64,000 nt of DNA from Sipunculus nudus (GCA_026874595.1 CM049309.1:49512079-49576078), one strand, 5' to 3'; positions 22,601 to 35,457 are shown, numbered from the stretch's first letter. Translations and numbers: made by a program. The notes: a model not told the origin generated them from the letters alone.

Positions 22601-22669
22601 TCACCTGATGATCGGGTCGCATCCCGTGAAACAGACTGTTGTGAATTAACAGTGTTGTTTTTCTTCAGA
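22598..22669 (+). repeat. Right inverted arm of the Penelope-like element
   Basis: Inverted copy of the left arm, upstream of the truncated ORF. Its hammerhead reads on the + strand, opposite to the ORF. Confidence 0.85.
22599..22646 (+). ncRNA. Hammerhead-type ribozyme, right arm
   Basis: The + strand has the whole hammerhead core in order. Stem I is ATTCAC (22599-22604) with GTGAAT (22641-22646), all pairs formed. CTGATGA is at 22605-22611, stem II is CGGG/CCCG with a six-base loop, GAAA is at 22628-22631, and stem III is ACA/TGT with a three-base loop. The cleavage triplet GTU puts the cut after 22640. Base 10.1/11.1 is U-U rather than the usual G-C, which may weaken stem II. Short stem III hammerheads are known from Penelope-like elements. 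Confidence 0.75.
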
Positions 22670-22732
22670 GTTATACCGCTCTGGCCTAGTCTGTAGGCCA
22701 TATAGCACTTTACATCGGAGGGTAACACTACC

Positions 22733-22735
<3 letters not shown>

Positions 22736-22787
<52 letters not shown>
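22736..22787. repeat. (TA)n microsatellite right of the Penelope-like element
   Basis: About 26 TA units, 66 bases beyond the right arm. Confidence 0.9.
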
Positions 22788-22789
<2 letters not shown>

Positions 22790-23302
22790 ATACCCAGCAA
22801 TGATCAGGTCTGCCAACTTTGACCCATTTATGAACACACTTGTGTTAACAGATATATTTTGTAGATTAAATGACTGTTATAACGTTATATGCGAGTGATC
22901 ATAATCGCATGTCATGATAATGTATTATAATAATAATAATTATTATAATAATATGTCCTTGTGCGGACAGAGTAATCGAATTCTCGATCCGGATTATTTG
23001 CTAGGATTATTTGATACCGCTGCAAACAGAACGGACTTAAACGGACCAGACTACTCAGGGCAAACAGACTGGACCGGACTGGATGCAAGTTAAAGCAGGC
23101 AGCACACAGAGCGGACGAGAATAGATTGGATCGGACCGGACTAAAAATCCTGCAGAGAACGTCACAAATTTCCTGGTCCGGCCAGCTCCTAGAGAGGAAT
23201 CCCCTCTGTGACCTATTTCTCAATGGGAGGAAACCCCTATCTGTGCAAATTAGCTCAATTGGGCAATCCTAGACATAAAAAACTATCGCTTCCCAGAAAG
23301 GA

Positions 23303-23303
<1 letters not shown>

Positions 23304-23372
<69 letters not shown>
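23304..23372. repeat. (TA)n microsatellite
   Basis: About 34 uninterrupted TA units, followed by a decayed DNA-element-like stretch with GGTGGTCG and CGACCACC units (23400-23550). Confidence 0.9.
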
Positions 23373-23374
<2 letters not shown>

Positions 23375-23399
23375 CTAACATTGATTGCAACACTTTTCA

Positions 23400-23580
23400 T
23401 GGTGATAATTGAACCCCACAATTACGACCACCATGGGTCGGAATTTGGGAGTGGTCGTTTTTGTGAAATTCTAAGTTACCTGGATCATATATTTGGAACC
23501 AAACTATTGGTCATAATTTTGGGGTGGTCGCACATGTTAGGTGGTCGCAAGATATTAAATTATTTAGGGTAGAGTAACTT
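23400..23580. mobile_element. Relic with CGACCACC/GGTGGTCG units (pogo/Tigger-like, tentative)
   Basis: Two inward and outward copies of GGTCG-type units (TTACGACCACC near 23422 and GGTGGTCGCA near 23540) match units in the MITE-like piece at 60787-60910. Ends are not resolved. Confidence 0.3.
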
Positions 23581-24911
23581 CACAAGATGCACATAATTTT
23601 GTACACATTAAGAACCAATATCATCCTTGATAATGTACTATAACATATAACAAGGCCTTATGGAAAATCAAAAAACTGAAAAAGGCCTCCGTATGGTTTG
23701 AAAATGACACTCTGAATACATTTTTTTTATTAAAATAAATAGATAAATATGTTTATGTTCAATTCACAAATTTGATCATACTAAACTATCGAAAAAATGG
23801 TCAACATAATTCTATCTTTGGTTGTTATTGTTATATTCCATGGCAATAACACGTGTCCTTTATGTAGTCAATAGGTTAGTGATGAGGTGAGCAACACCAA
23901 CCTTGTAGCAGGTATACTATTACTATAAATAGCTAAAGAGAACACCAGTCTTCATGTGTCCCCCATAGAGCATCTGAGGGGAATTTTTGGGGGCGGTACA
24001 AAGAGGTTTCCGCCCCCCCCCCCCATCCCCGTATTCTTCTTAATGTACCCATTCAAATTTAAAGAATTATTGAATTCTGTCTTCTCTTAAGCCCGACGCA
24101 ATTTGGCCTTGGCAACGATAATAGAAAATGGACTGCAAGAGAAAGATACACTGGAACGTTTCATTGTTTTTTTTCTGCATAAAAACCATACATACTTTCA
24201 TGCATATACTTTATATGTAAAGATTAAATGAAAAAAAGATTGGGCTTTTAAGATTACATAAAAATGCACGAAAAGTTTCGTGTTTTATGAAAATGATGAG
24301 AGTTAAGTAACTACTATTCTAATGTAATTAAAATTTTGCACGTTACGTTATTGACGCAAAAACAAACCATAACACAGACGGCTGACTATAAGCCTAATTT
24401 AATTGTTCATTAACAACAGTTATCATTGTAACAAATCAAATTCAGCAAGACTCAATATAACCTCAATGGATGAAATTTACAACGGATTACTCGCACTACA
24501 TTTCATACATCTCAGGCTTTCAATATACTATATAGTATATACAAAACCAAATTTTTCAATGACGAAAAAGCTACTGAAACGTGGAAGAATTAAAAATATA
24601 GTTACCCTGATATAGAAAGCAGTTAAACTAATCCGATGGATCACCACGTACCAAAGCAGGCACAGGTTCGTCATATATAATAACTTATTCATAGCAGCAA
24701 GCGTTCTGTCCCTCCAAAGATATAGACCCGAATTTCAGATCGACAGTGGAAGCTGTATCAATGACTGCTATGATTTTTGTTAAAATCTCCATTTTTTTTA
24801 CATACAAAACCTGACGGTTAACATATTTCAGACTGAATCATGTTCTTTAAAGAATGAGCAAAAGAATGTTCAAATTAAAAAGAGCTAACGGAACGGACTA
24901 CCCAAGGCCCT

Positions 24912-24985
24912 GTAGGACGTAGCGTAGTGGTTAAGGCGTTGGACTTCGAAACAGCAGGTCCCTGGTTCGAACCCCGCCAATCGCA
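24912..24985 (+). mobile_element. tRNA-derived SINE head / tRNA pseudogene
   Basis: The pol III boxes are textbook: A box TAGCGTAGTGG at 24920-24930 and B box GGTTCGAACCC at 24964-24974, at tRNA spacing. The acceptor and T stems do not pair well (5' GTAGGAC against 3' AATCGCA), so it is not a functional tRNA. It is probably a SINE head or old tRNA pseudogene. Confidence 0.55.
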
Positions 24986-26321
24986 CAATGGTGTATCTCG
25001 TTGAATCTCAGAGAGTCGCTCTTATGTCTTACCGACCAGTTATGATTTCTCGATTATTCCTAACCCCGTGCATATTTAACCTGAAATCCAGAAGATTTAT
25101 TAATAACATTTCCCTCTTAACGTATGGGTACCTTCATCCTCATTCAATAGACAGTGCCACAAACTATCCTTAAAAAACACAGAAAACACGAATATCCTGC
25201 TGGCGTAGGCAATAAAACAATGACGTATAAGGTAAAACGAAAACCACCTGGTGAAATTTACCAGATGAACTTTTAGTACAAAAACACCATTAAAATATTT
25301 GTAGGCGATCAATTAAGTGTCTAAATCAAGAGATAAACGGATCTGAGATTTTACCCAAAAAACATACAAAGATCAGCTTAATTTAAAAGAAGCGTTCAAA
25401 ATTCTGCTGATTTTTAGCTTTGCCATAGGGCACGTGGATAAAGACCCGTACAACTCATAGAGCTTCCTAATCACGTGATGAACCGCCCCATGTCAGGGAA
25501 AAACATGTAAAATAGATAAAAGAAGGCCAGCTACGATAAGTGTACCTGGCGACTACCAATGAATGTTTTAATTCGGTAAAAAATATTTCAAAACATTTGA
25601 TGAAGAGATCAATGATTCAAGAACACCATTAAGAAAATTCCTGCTGAATCTTCGATAATTGAAATGTAAGTCAAGCAAAGACACACGCACATATAAAAAA
25701 CCCATGTTACGTGTAGAGTTTCTAGGTTAGGAGATGAACAGACCCATGATTTCAAGTAAATAAATAGTAATAAACGACGAAAATGAAAAATAAAAAACTT
25801 CACGTTTGTGGCAGTTGCTTAGAAACCCATTTATACTCAATACTGTTCAGAATTAATAAGATGCACACACACGATTTTGTATTAAAGAAAACTAAAAAAA
25901 TAATACTTACTTTAATAAATAAATGCTCGGCCCACCTGTTACATCTCTAACACCAGCATTCAAAAGCACATATTGCAATGACAGGACGTAGTGGTAGCAG
26001 TATAAGTAGTTGAGGCTTGGACTATATATCTAACCCTTTATTTAAACCTGTATATCGACATACAATTATTTTTTAATATTGGCCAAAACGCTGATGAAGG
26101 TTTACAGTTTGATGTGTTCGTGAGTCTGTGTATAGGTTTGTGTGTGACCCCCGCCCCTCTTTGAAAAAATCCTGGAATCGCACCTAACTCGCACTGGATA
26201 GCCCACCTGCACGCGACACACGAAATGACTTGTTACCATAGAGATGGATTTATACTTGTGGGATGGTTTGTGAGTCCACGTGTATTATTTTGTATTAATT
26301 TATCACTTATATCATAATTAC

Positions 26322-26512
26322 CGGTTGATTTCCACGATAGCGATGTCAGCCGTTGCAGTTAAAATACAGACTGAGTATTGACTTATAGCATTAAACTCCG
26401 CCGGTGCCTCAAGGAAAATGGTGAAATTTGGGACAGAACCTCGGAGAATCGCCGTGATGTATACACGACAGATTATTGCTTCCGGATTATAGATAGATCC
26501 ATGCATATAAAA
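26322..26512 (-). CDS. Candidate orphan exon of an unknown gene
   Basis: On the - strand, a good acceptor (CTTCTTTATTTCTAG) is followed by 191 bases open in one frame and a donor CCG|GTAATT. The segment is more GC-rich than its flanks and encodes HGSIYNPEAIICRVYITAIL and SVPNFTIFLEAPAEFN. I do not recognise a domain and found no partner exon nearby. It could be a real exon, a relic or chance. Confidence 0.22.
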
Positions 26513-28194
26513 CTAGAAATAAAGAAGGCTTAACTTTAAGAAATCATTATTTTTTTTTCGTATAATCCTATATGGTTATTTTCATCCTTATACCATCGGC
26601 AGTGCCACCGGAAGGCCATGGGCATATCTTTTAATTAAAAAAAACAGGCGATATATATGTACATCAAGCCCATGTTAATGACATTTACAAAGCATGGGCA
26701 TTAACAGACACATAAAAATATAAAGAAATAAGCAATTCCATAATGAAATGAAGAAATCATGCTATCATCCTGCTGAAGGTTCACTGCTTGAAAGCTGGGT
26801 CCGTCAAAAAACGCCCTGAGGATTGTCCATAAACCAGGAAGCGGCATCTGGTGATAGGGAGCCCCCCTCGCCGACGTTTGATATATGTTTTAGACATTAC
26901 CACAAGGGGCTGAAATAAATTAACTTGTGCAATTCAGTGACAATCCATTTGTTATGACAGGGGCACGGACCGGGATGTATCAGGCAAAATGTATTTCCTA
27001 AGGGAACATAATTGCAAATGCAATTGAGTTCCTTCAGGTCTGAAAGCCTAATTCAGGAACTTCCTTCAATTGAATCTGGGTTAAAAAAAACTAGCGATGG
27101 AGGAAACTGGTAATTTGTTCTGCTTCCGAACACTACATCAGTGTACACAAATAGATACACCAGGGTGTTTGACAGAAGCGCGGGGAGGTTGAGGTTAAAA
27201 CAAGATTCATATATCTGCCGAAGCTCTGGTAGAAAAGATAAACGTTTTCCTCCGTTGAGGTGCGGGCAAATGGAAGCAATTCTCAGGATAATTTACTTAA
27301 AAGGTCAGCTTTGGTTTGGATGAAAGCTTTCATGAGCATCTTTGAAAAGGAGCAGGCCGCTATAAATTGTATATATGTTATTTCTGGCATTTTGAAAATG
27401 GAAAACAGTATCAGTTTAACAGTAAGGATCATGACCGGTCCATCGCAATGACTATGGGATTTCTTGACACAGAAGTAAGAGAAAGGTTATTTGATTATAT
27501 TTTTTATTTTTGGTCGGTATTATCTGTTCATCTGACTGCGATACTTCTGAGCTCGAACATTATATTAGAACTGGTTTCTGGAGAGTGTGGACACTTTCTC
27601 ATTTTTCTTAGTACCATAGGTTTTCTTGTGAAGCACGTGACTTCAACTTCAATTGCTAACTTACTGTTCTTATTATTTCTTATTTTTAAAATGCGAAATT
27701 TAGATATTTTTTTCAATGAAACATGATAAATCTTACATAAGAATTTCGGTGCTGTTTACTTATATGCAATATGTACTAAGAAATTTAATTGAAAAGAAAG
27801 AGGTAGGTTCATTTAATAATCCTTTTGAGTTAAAATTAATTAATAATTTGTAAATGAGACACGTTGATAATTGGTCATCTTCTGTTCCCTTACCCCATTA
27901 GATCTAAATAGAAATTTTCAAATAAAACAGCTGTTCGCTTTAATTAATCAGCCACAAATAAAGTCAATTTACCCATATCTTAGGAAATACACTTTTGAAT
28001 TTATCATTACGGCCGAGAGGCTTGGTAGTCATTAACTAACTGCCTACAAGGATCAAGGTAGAAAAGGGTAAAACCAATTTTAGAACGTTGTTTATCTGTC
28101 TGTTTCATCCCCACCTTTTTTTTTGCTATGAAACTTTTTATTTAAGTTACGTTTCAAGGGAAGCAATTATAGCGTAGAGAAGAGGATGAAAGGA

Positions 28195-28580
28195 CCTAAT
28201 TTTCAACAAGGTAAATAAATAACTACCTTACACCTTATTTTAGAAGCAGAATAAGTTGAAAATATGAGAAATCAGTCTACGTTTTACAACATATCAGACC
28301 AACTTATCGCGGTCAAAAATTATTGGTCACATGCAAAAACAGACTCAATTAACAGCTACTGATCGGATGATTCATGTAAACACTAAAAATTATAACCAGC
28401 TGAAACAGAGATGGCTACTCATGCAGGGACACATTATATCTACTAGGTAATTGTGAAGAGGCCAAAAAAGCTGTGAAACATAAACTTGGGATTTGTTGTT
28501 ATATTCTTATAATTTTCATATTAGGATGTAATTCTCTTCAAGGAAATAATAAAAAAAATATAACTATTTAGAATATTATC
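28195..28580 (+). repeat. Dispersed repeat family A, copy 2
   Basis: Diverged copy of 9070-9400 in the same orientation; the shared blocks include GAGATGGCTACTCATGC and TTCAAGGAAATAAT. Both contain TTGGTCA or CTGGTCA followed by ATGCAAAA. Confidence 0.45.
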
Positions 28581-31277
28581 TACGAAATAACCGGTGGACA
28601 GCGGTTGGTAAAACAAACTATGGCCTCTCAAAGAGCTAAGCCATCTCCATTTACTATAAATTTGATTTCACATAACCTGGGATAGTAACCTGTTACAAGT
28701 TACCCCTCAATCATGAATGGGTCATGTAAACCGATTTAGCCTTGGCCGATTTAGTTAAAATAGTTAAGTTTCTCAACAACAAAGATCCTTCGCTCCCAAG
28801 GCAGCGGCAATCTTGGGTTTCTAAAGAAGCTACTGATATTCACGCTGCCTGCTTTGACCGTTTATGATGCACTTAAACACCAAGTGGTGCACATGGGCCT
28901 GTCTGCTGAAAAAATTGCTGATGTGACGAGCTGCAAACCAAATGCATGTCAACAAACACTCGACAGGCATCTGGCTCCGCCCAGAAACCACTTGTGGGGC
29001 AATTTCTCTCTGAGCCTGTGGCCTGTTCAAACAGTCGCCGGGGTGATAAGCTGTCACTCAAAACGAAATGAACAACATTGGCTTCGTGTATTCCTCGCTT
29101 GGCTGGTAAACCATTTTGCCTTCAGGACAGGGTCTCATCCGATTGGACCAAAATACAGTGCTTCCCTCTGGTGTAGAGATTCAGCATACAAGTTCATAAC
29201 AAACAGCGCTTACGAAATAGATAGTTGGCCTATAAAGTGTAGGGGCATATGTAGCAAATTTGTCCTGAGTAAATTTTGTTTGTAAAAATGTGACACCCCA
29301 TGCATTTTTGTTCTTCACCTTTCTTTGAAGCCTTAAAAACATGGTGCCAATTTTTTTATTCAGTTTGACATGTTTTTCAGCTTGTATTAAAATGCTATAT
29401 AAAACGTTAAATAAATAAATTGTGACACAAAATTAGTTCTCTGAACAGTTTCGGATTGTCTAAAATCATTTTTTGTTTATATGAAATGTACCTATTCACA
29501 TACCAAGTATATTTAATCTTCTAATACTTATAAAAGGAATTCAGTTCACGTTTGTTCGCGGTGTTCTCTAAAACCGCGTTGTGTAAAATATTGTGCCATA
29601 CATCATTTTAAAGGTTATTATCCCCGCAGTGACATGGCGATATGAAAATAAATAATTTTTAGTATACACATAATTTAGAGTGATTTTTCCGTTTTTTTCC
29701 GGGGAACAACCGAATTGCCTTCGGCAATCACCGGAATGCGTGCATCGTGGTCACTTAACCTCTAACAGTAAGGAATATTGTTCATATGAATAACGCTTGC
29801 TTTCAATGAGGGATTTGACCCACGTGCGTGGTCAGTAAAAGAGAAAAAAACACGTTTCTCGCTTTATGAAATGGAGAGTTCAACCCAGGAGGATTAATGA
29901 CAAAACCTAATTCAAGGTCCCGAATTCAGGAACAGGGCTGAGGTGGTGTCGGGGGTCTGAAAATGGGATACGGACCCACTGCATGGAGTCTCGCTGGGTC
30001 CGCTTCTGCTACTTACGATGTATGTATATTTCTGTTTCCTTCTTGAGGAAGTTTCCTTGCAACGTACATTTAATTAATCTAATGTGTTCCTCACATCAAC
30101 CTATTCTTTGTACGTCCAACGATAGAAACCAGTCAAATATCAACGAAACACTGTATGCCTCCGCGTCTCATTCCGGTTCGCAATGTAAACCATCACTGAC
30201 CAGGTCTTTAAGATAAACATACCGGGACATGATTTTTGCTACGAGCACAGCGCCACAAAATAACAGTAAAAATTATTTGTACATATTGTATTCCGAGAGT
30301 ATCCCACTAAAAATCTATATTTTCTTTTAACTTTTATCATAAAAAATGAGCAAACCTTCAATATCTCAGTAAATATATCTCCCAAACCGCGGTGAGAAGC
30401 CCGGTATACCGGGTTTATCAGCTAGTATACACATAATTGTGTTATATGCTTTATATACATAGCTTGATTTTTTCCTTAAAATATGATCGTATCTGCTAAT
30501 ATTTCATTGTAAACCGTTTAAGTACTCCTGTGCATAAATGATGTAAGGTTTGCGAGAACAGTGGTACAAATATAAACATGGCGCGCACGCCAACTGGTGG
30601 CCATGCCGCGCTTCTGTACAAATCAAGATTTTTTTTCAAGCATAAACACAGTTTTTCTTGTGTTTTTTTCTGTCATATAATTTCTCCTAGTTTGGGAATT
30701 TCGCAAGCGCAAGATCAGAATTCTGATTATGGTCTACAGTCTTGTTATAGTAGACAGACACACGTGGACTTTGTTTACTCACAAACAGAACCATATCAAT
30801 GAATGACACAGGTGAATTGGAGATTGTCAGTGGTTTCGCCAGAAAAATGTTGCACTCAGCCAAACTAATGAACAAATGGCGTGTGACATACTGTTATAAA
30901 TGTGTATGTACCTATACATTTTTCTTCAGGGGATGTGTTATTTTTTTTTCTAAAAGCAATTGTAATCTCTAGTCATTTAAGTTATCCGGGAGGTAGCTCC
31001 CACCCGTATTGTTTCCTAGACACTTATTTTCCTATACATTGAGGTAAAGATGAATGGCGCGCACACACACACACACATATATATATCACGCACACACACA
31101 TATGTTGAGAGTAAGAGTGATAGTAACATGTTTATTAATATTAGTCCATCTAAAAGGCGTCACGCTTACTCAAAACCCACACTTCGACTACAGGCTAATA
31201 CGGCTATACCACTTATCATTATATTAGTGTATATATATAAGTATATTATATAATATTATATATTAGTATATATATAT

Positions 31278-31280
<3 letters not shown>

Positions 31281-31336
<56 letters not shown>
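31281..31336. repeat. (GA)n microsatellite
   Basis: About 28 GA units, preceded by a short TA-rich run. Confidence 0.9.
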
Positions 31337-31339
<3 letters not shown>

Positions 31340-34300
31340 TGACCTCGATGGCATTCATACACAATTGTATTTTCTTCCAAAATCATTTAAAATAAAATAT
31401 TGTTTAACAAGACACGTTTTAATCTTTAATATTAACATTTGCCAAATGAACATACAAATAAAGATTTAATTATTTCTACTTTTTAACAATTTATTATTAA
31501 GGTGAGTTCATTAAGCAATATGTTGGACAAGCAGTAAGAAACACGAACAAAGTTCAGATTCTTTGAGACTTAGGTACTTGAAATTTACTTGAAAATGTGC
31601 CATATCAGACAAGTTAAATGTACTTAAAAAGGAGTTTTAATGTTAAATGTTAAAACAACCTTAATGTTGACTTCTTCTAAACCGACCCCAATATTTTAAC
31701 CTAAACAATTTGTTATTGTTTTTATGGTTTTTATTAAAATTACAATAACTTAATATGAAAAAAAAAAAGAAATGCAAAAACCTTTAATTACATTCAAGGC
31801 GTTTGTTTCTTGTATAAGGCATATGTCATTTTGTTAGCTTGTGCACGTAATAACAATTGTTCTTAATCACGATTCAAGGGAAACGAGCATCAGGTAAGAA
31901 GGCATACAATGCTTTAATTTTTGTCTGGAGTTATTTGCTATAAAAATGACAAAAAGAACAAGGGCTTCAATCAAAGATGTACATTCCGCTGCTGCATCTG
32001 ACATCCCCTGCATTTAATGACATAACCAATCAGATTTTATAAATATCATAATAGTTCTATTCTTCATTCCACATTTCGTAGTTTGCATTATATATAGATA
32101 GTACAGGCTGTGTGCTACTCATTGTCTACAGATTACTATTTTCATAAAAAAAATGTTGTACCAGTGATCTTGTTCGGAAGGATGAAGCCTATATTGCCAT
32201 TGTACCATCACAAGTCATTGAAGGATAAAGACATAAACGACAAGAGTTCAATAATAACAAACATTAACTTAACCGTTGTTATATTTAAACTTTACCATTA
32301 GTTTTACCATAGTTTATGTTAAGATTTGTCCGTTTTTGTAATTGTACTGGTATATCCTGAATGCCTCGGTTTATAATTCCCATAAATCGTTTTAAAAATA
32401 GACCTTCGGGGGGGGGGGGGGGGGGTGAAGATGGAATAGAAGAAAACACGAACAATAACATTATGACTCATGATGAAACTTTTTTTGTTATGATTTGATA
32501 TTTAATTTCAAATTTGTTTCCTTCAACCTGACTTTTTTTAAACTTCTACATTTTCTAGGGTCCCTTTGTTATTTTTTATTGAAACACTCTCCTTAATGTA
32601 TTCTTCAGCAAGACATGCATTTCATTCAGTGTTAATTATGTCTTTTACATGTCTCATTCTACTGTAAATATCTGTAAATAGTTGTCTGCTTTAAACTGAC
32701 TAATGTGCCAAGCTTATACAAATGATTTGCAATGAATAGTAAGATAACTGATGAGAATAGCTACTCCAAAGAAGGTATAATTGCTTCCAAATGATATGAT
32801 ATTCCCGCACAAAGCTGAGGTTATATGATCACCGTTGTTATTATGATCATTATTTTTTTTCTTAAAATGTACTTCATTTTACTGTGAATGTTGGACTAGG
32901 TAGCATTTTCTAAAACTTTGGGTTGGGTTAGTGAGGATCTGGCAATAAATCAAGACAAAGTTGTCCTTTTTGTCTGTTGTTTATTCTTCACAAAATATCT
33001 AAAAAAATAGTCATCCGCCTAAAACTTTTATAAATTATTTCTTTGATCATGACCAAAACATAAAAATACTCCTTAGAATTTCTTAGGAACCTGTAGAAAT
33101 ACTTTGGTTAAACTAACCGTAATAGCAGGTTGCTATACCCTCACCATCAGCGAGCGGATAGTGATGATAGTAATGTAATAATCGAACCATTGGACAGGGC
33201 AATAGCAAAATCATATTAAATGGAAGAATAACAGGGCAATTTTCATATGCTATGTATGAATGAAATAAATATTTAGTCAATGGTTATAACCAGGGAAAAC
33301 GGAGCCATACTGTATACGATACAGGTTATCTGAAATGAGCAAGTGGTCCGCCAAACACATTCCACAAACTACCCAAGGATACCTTGGTGTCTATATACAA
33401 TTTTTTAATTATTTTATCAATGCAATTTTCTTAAACAATATACTGGTGGCCATACAACGGCTGATTATTTTTTCCTGGTTCGTCTGATGGATCTTGATGC
33501 GGATCCATATGTGAGCGGAGGTATGCGCTCTACCAGTGCTCTCTAATATTGGAATAAATGTCTTAACGCAGTCTTTGTGTGTCTAGTCTAGTTTATTGTG
33601 ATGATATATATCTTACCAACCATTTTGAGGTGATTTGTTGCTAAAATTCCCTCTGTTATAAATATTTATATTTATTGACCCTTAATTTTACTCTAAAATT
33701 AAAATTTACCTGAAAAAATGACAAAACCACCATGGAAAAATTGGCACCATATTTTTTGTAAAGGTTACGGGGTAAGAATCACAAACATGTAGGGTGTCTA
33801 CTTTTTACAGGGATAAATTACTCGCCGACATATGCCCCCACGCGAATAGGTAAAGCGCTGTGTAAAGAGCGTACAAAGATACAAGAATGAATTGTTAATA
33901 TTTAAACAAAATATATGGTCCTTACACAGCGCTTCACGTACAGGCCTACTTCCTATATCTAAAGCTTGTTTCGAAGCGTTAAATTTTCCGCTGCCTCTAG
34001 ACTAAAAATTAATCCGAATTATTTTGATGACATCCTTACACTAGAACAAACCGCATAATGCATTCTATAAACACCAAATATACATAAATTTCACAAATTT
34101 GAGGAATCAAGAAGAAAGAAAAATAAAACAATGACAAGTATATTTACGTATAAACAAACATTTTGAAGAGATACTTTGAAATCGTACGGAGAACAGTGAA
34201 ATCTGTTCCAAATTACCGCCGTTCTATTAAAATTGAGCTATGGAAGGTCCGGGGATGGGTGTAACCAGATGATTTTCTGAATAATAAGGGAAACTGAACA

Positions 34301-34619
34301 AAGTGGACTAAGGTATCTGAATTGAGATTGAAGAAACTGAGGACAGATTGTTAATATAATATGTGGAATATGCCTAAGGGGTACAGGCTTGGGAAAACAA
34401 GGTGCAGATACTGTCATATGAAAATGGTGACATTCCATCTGAGGTCCATATAATCATGTGCTTGATCCAAATATTTTTCCTTATCAAAACAACGCGCTTT
34501 TGAGAGGTATGACTAAAAATAAAGGTATTCTCATGCAATGATTAATTTTTTGGCGAAGGTAACAACATCCATTTTTCATGCTAAATTATTTAGTATTTAC
34601 ATCTGGAGAATTCCACTCG

Positions 34620-34896
34620 GTTTCGGAATTCTTGACAGGGCGGAGACCACCGCACCTGCGGGCATTGGGTGGGTCCAACTGCTGTGTCATACCACCAAGA
34701 AACCTCCGAAAGGCGCACTCGATTGTGAATGAAACACGGCCGACGGGACCGACCTTCCCATTAAGCCTGCAAAGCGCTCACCCTTAGTGGAGACCGACCC
34801 TGAACAATCTCAATGCTCCTCCTCGGCTGAGTTTTGAACTCCCGAGATCGTAGCCTTGAGTTCTGTGCACTTACCCTAGACCACGGAGGTCGGTAC
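34620..34896 (-). mobile_element. tRNA-derived SINE (second family)
   Basis: On the - strand, a tRNA-like head (34896-34822) has an A-box-like TGGTCTAGGGTAAGTG and a B-box-like AGTTCAAAACT, followed by a GC-rich body (TCGGTCTCCACTAAGG, GGTCGGTCCCGTCGG). The body is far more GC-rich than the flanks. It differs from the two-headed SINE family and from the 24912 head. Confidence 0.5.
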
Positions 34897-35392
34897 CTCA
34901 TGTAACATTGAAAGTTCAATTTCGAATAAAAAGTATAATAATAGAGTAGAATAACATGAGTAGAATAATAAAATACTCTAGAAACTTATAAATTATCTGA
35001 TACTTCCAAATAATGACTGCGTTCTGTCAAATTATGCCCCAGGTTGCATGTGTTCCAGAATCATGAATCAAAATAAAACGCACAAGAACTGTGAAGCATA
35101 CGGATGGCTTATCAGCTCAATTCAACAGCAGCTGTGTCCCCATAAAATACTAATGAGAATAAAACAACAAAGCCTTGCATTATTCTGATGGTCTGTTGCT
35201 GAGACTGATGACTTACTTCCCTTTTCCACATTTAGTTTTTAAACAATTTTAAGTGTAAAATTGCAAATTGTATACGCTAAAAATTGGAAATAACACGAAT
35301 ATTGACTTATTCAGCATGCGAAAAGTAATGGGAACACATGAATGTCAATCCCCCCCCAAAAAAGAACACTGATAGTCTTGATTCATACAACG

Positions 35393-35394
<2 letters not shown>

Positions 35395-35454
<60 letters not shown>
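35395..35454. repeat. (TA)n microsatellite at the 3' end of the LINE
   Basis: About 30 TA units; they create false ORFs of Tyr-Ile repeats on both strands. Confidence 0.9.

Positions 35455-35457
<3 letters not shown>

Larger units (their letters stand above)
21118..22669 (-). mobile_element. Penelope-like retroelement, 5'-truncated, with inverted arms
   Basis: The element is bounded by 72-base inverted arms (21118-21189 and 22598-22669, 70 of 72 identical), each with a hammerhead-type ribozyme. Between them, the - strand carries the C-terminal part of a Penelope-type ORF including the GIY-YIG endonuclease; the reverse transcriptase part is absent. Just inside the right arm, 22571-22596 is an exact inverted copy of 22492-22517 from the ORF. 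The right end is therefore an inverted chimera of ORF and 3'-arm sequence, as produced by template switching or twin priming during insertion. (TA)n tracts lie near both ends. Confidence 0.8.
22800..34619. other. Long gene-poor intergenic region
   Basis: Apart from the elements listed separately, nothing is supported. ORFs at 27367-27726 and 28854-29285 have no motif or codon pattern that I recognise. Microsatellites: (CA)n near 31064 and (GA)n at 31281-31336; poly-G at 32407-32425. A weak candidate exon is listed at 26322-26512. Confidence 0.5.

Noticed and set aside
24912-24985. Functional tRNA gene
   Set aside because: The A and B boxes are good, but the acceptor and T stems do not pair; better read as a SINE head or pseudogene.
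27367-27726. 119-residue hydrophobic ORF
   Set aside because: The AT-rich, Phe/Leu/Ile-rich translation is typical of random AT sequence; no membrane-protein family seen.
28854-29285. 143-residue + strand ORF
   Set aside because: No recognisable motif, no splice or promoter context, and the opposite strand is equally open; treated as chance.
32740-32775. Further hammerhead candidates at other CTGATGA sites (for example near 32744, 35200, 51933)
   Set aside because: No GAAA at the right distance and no closing stem I.
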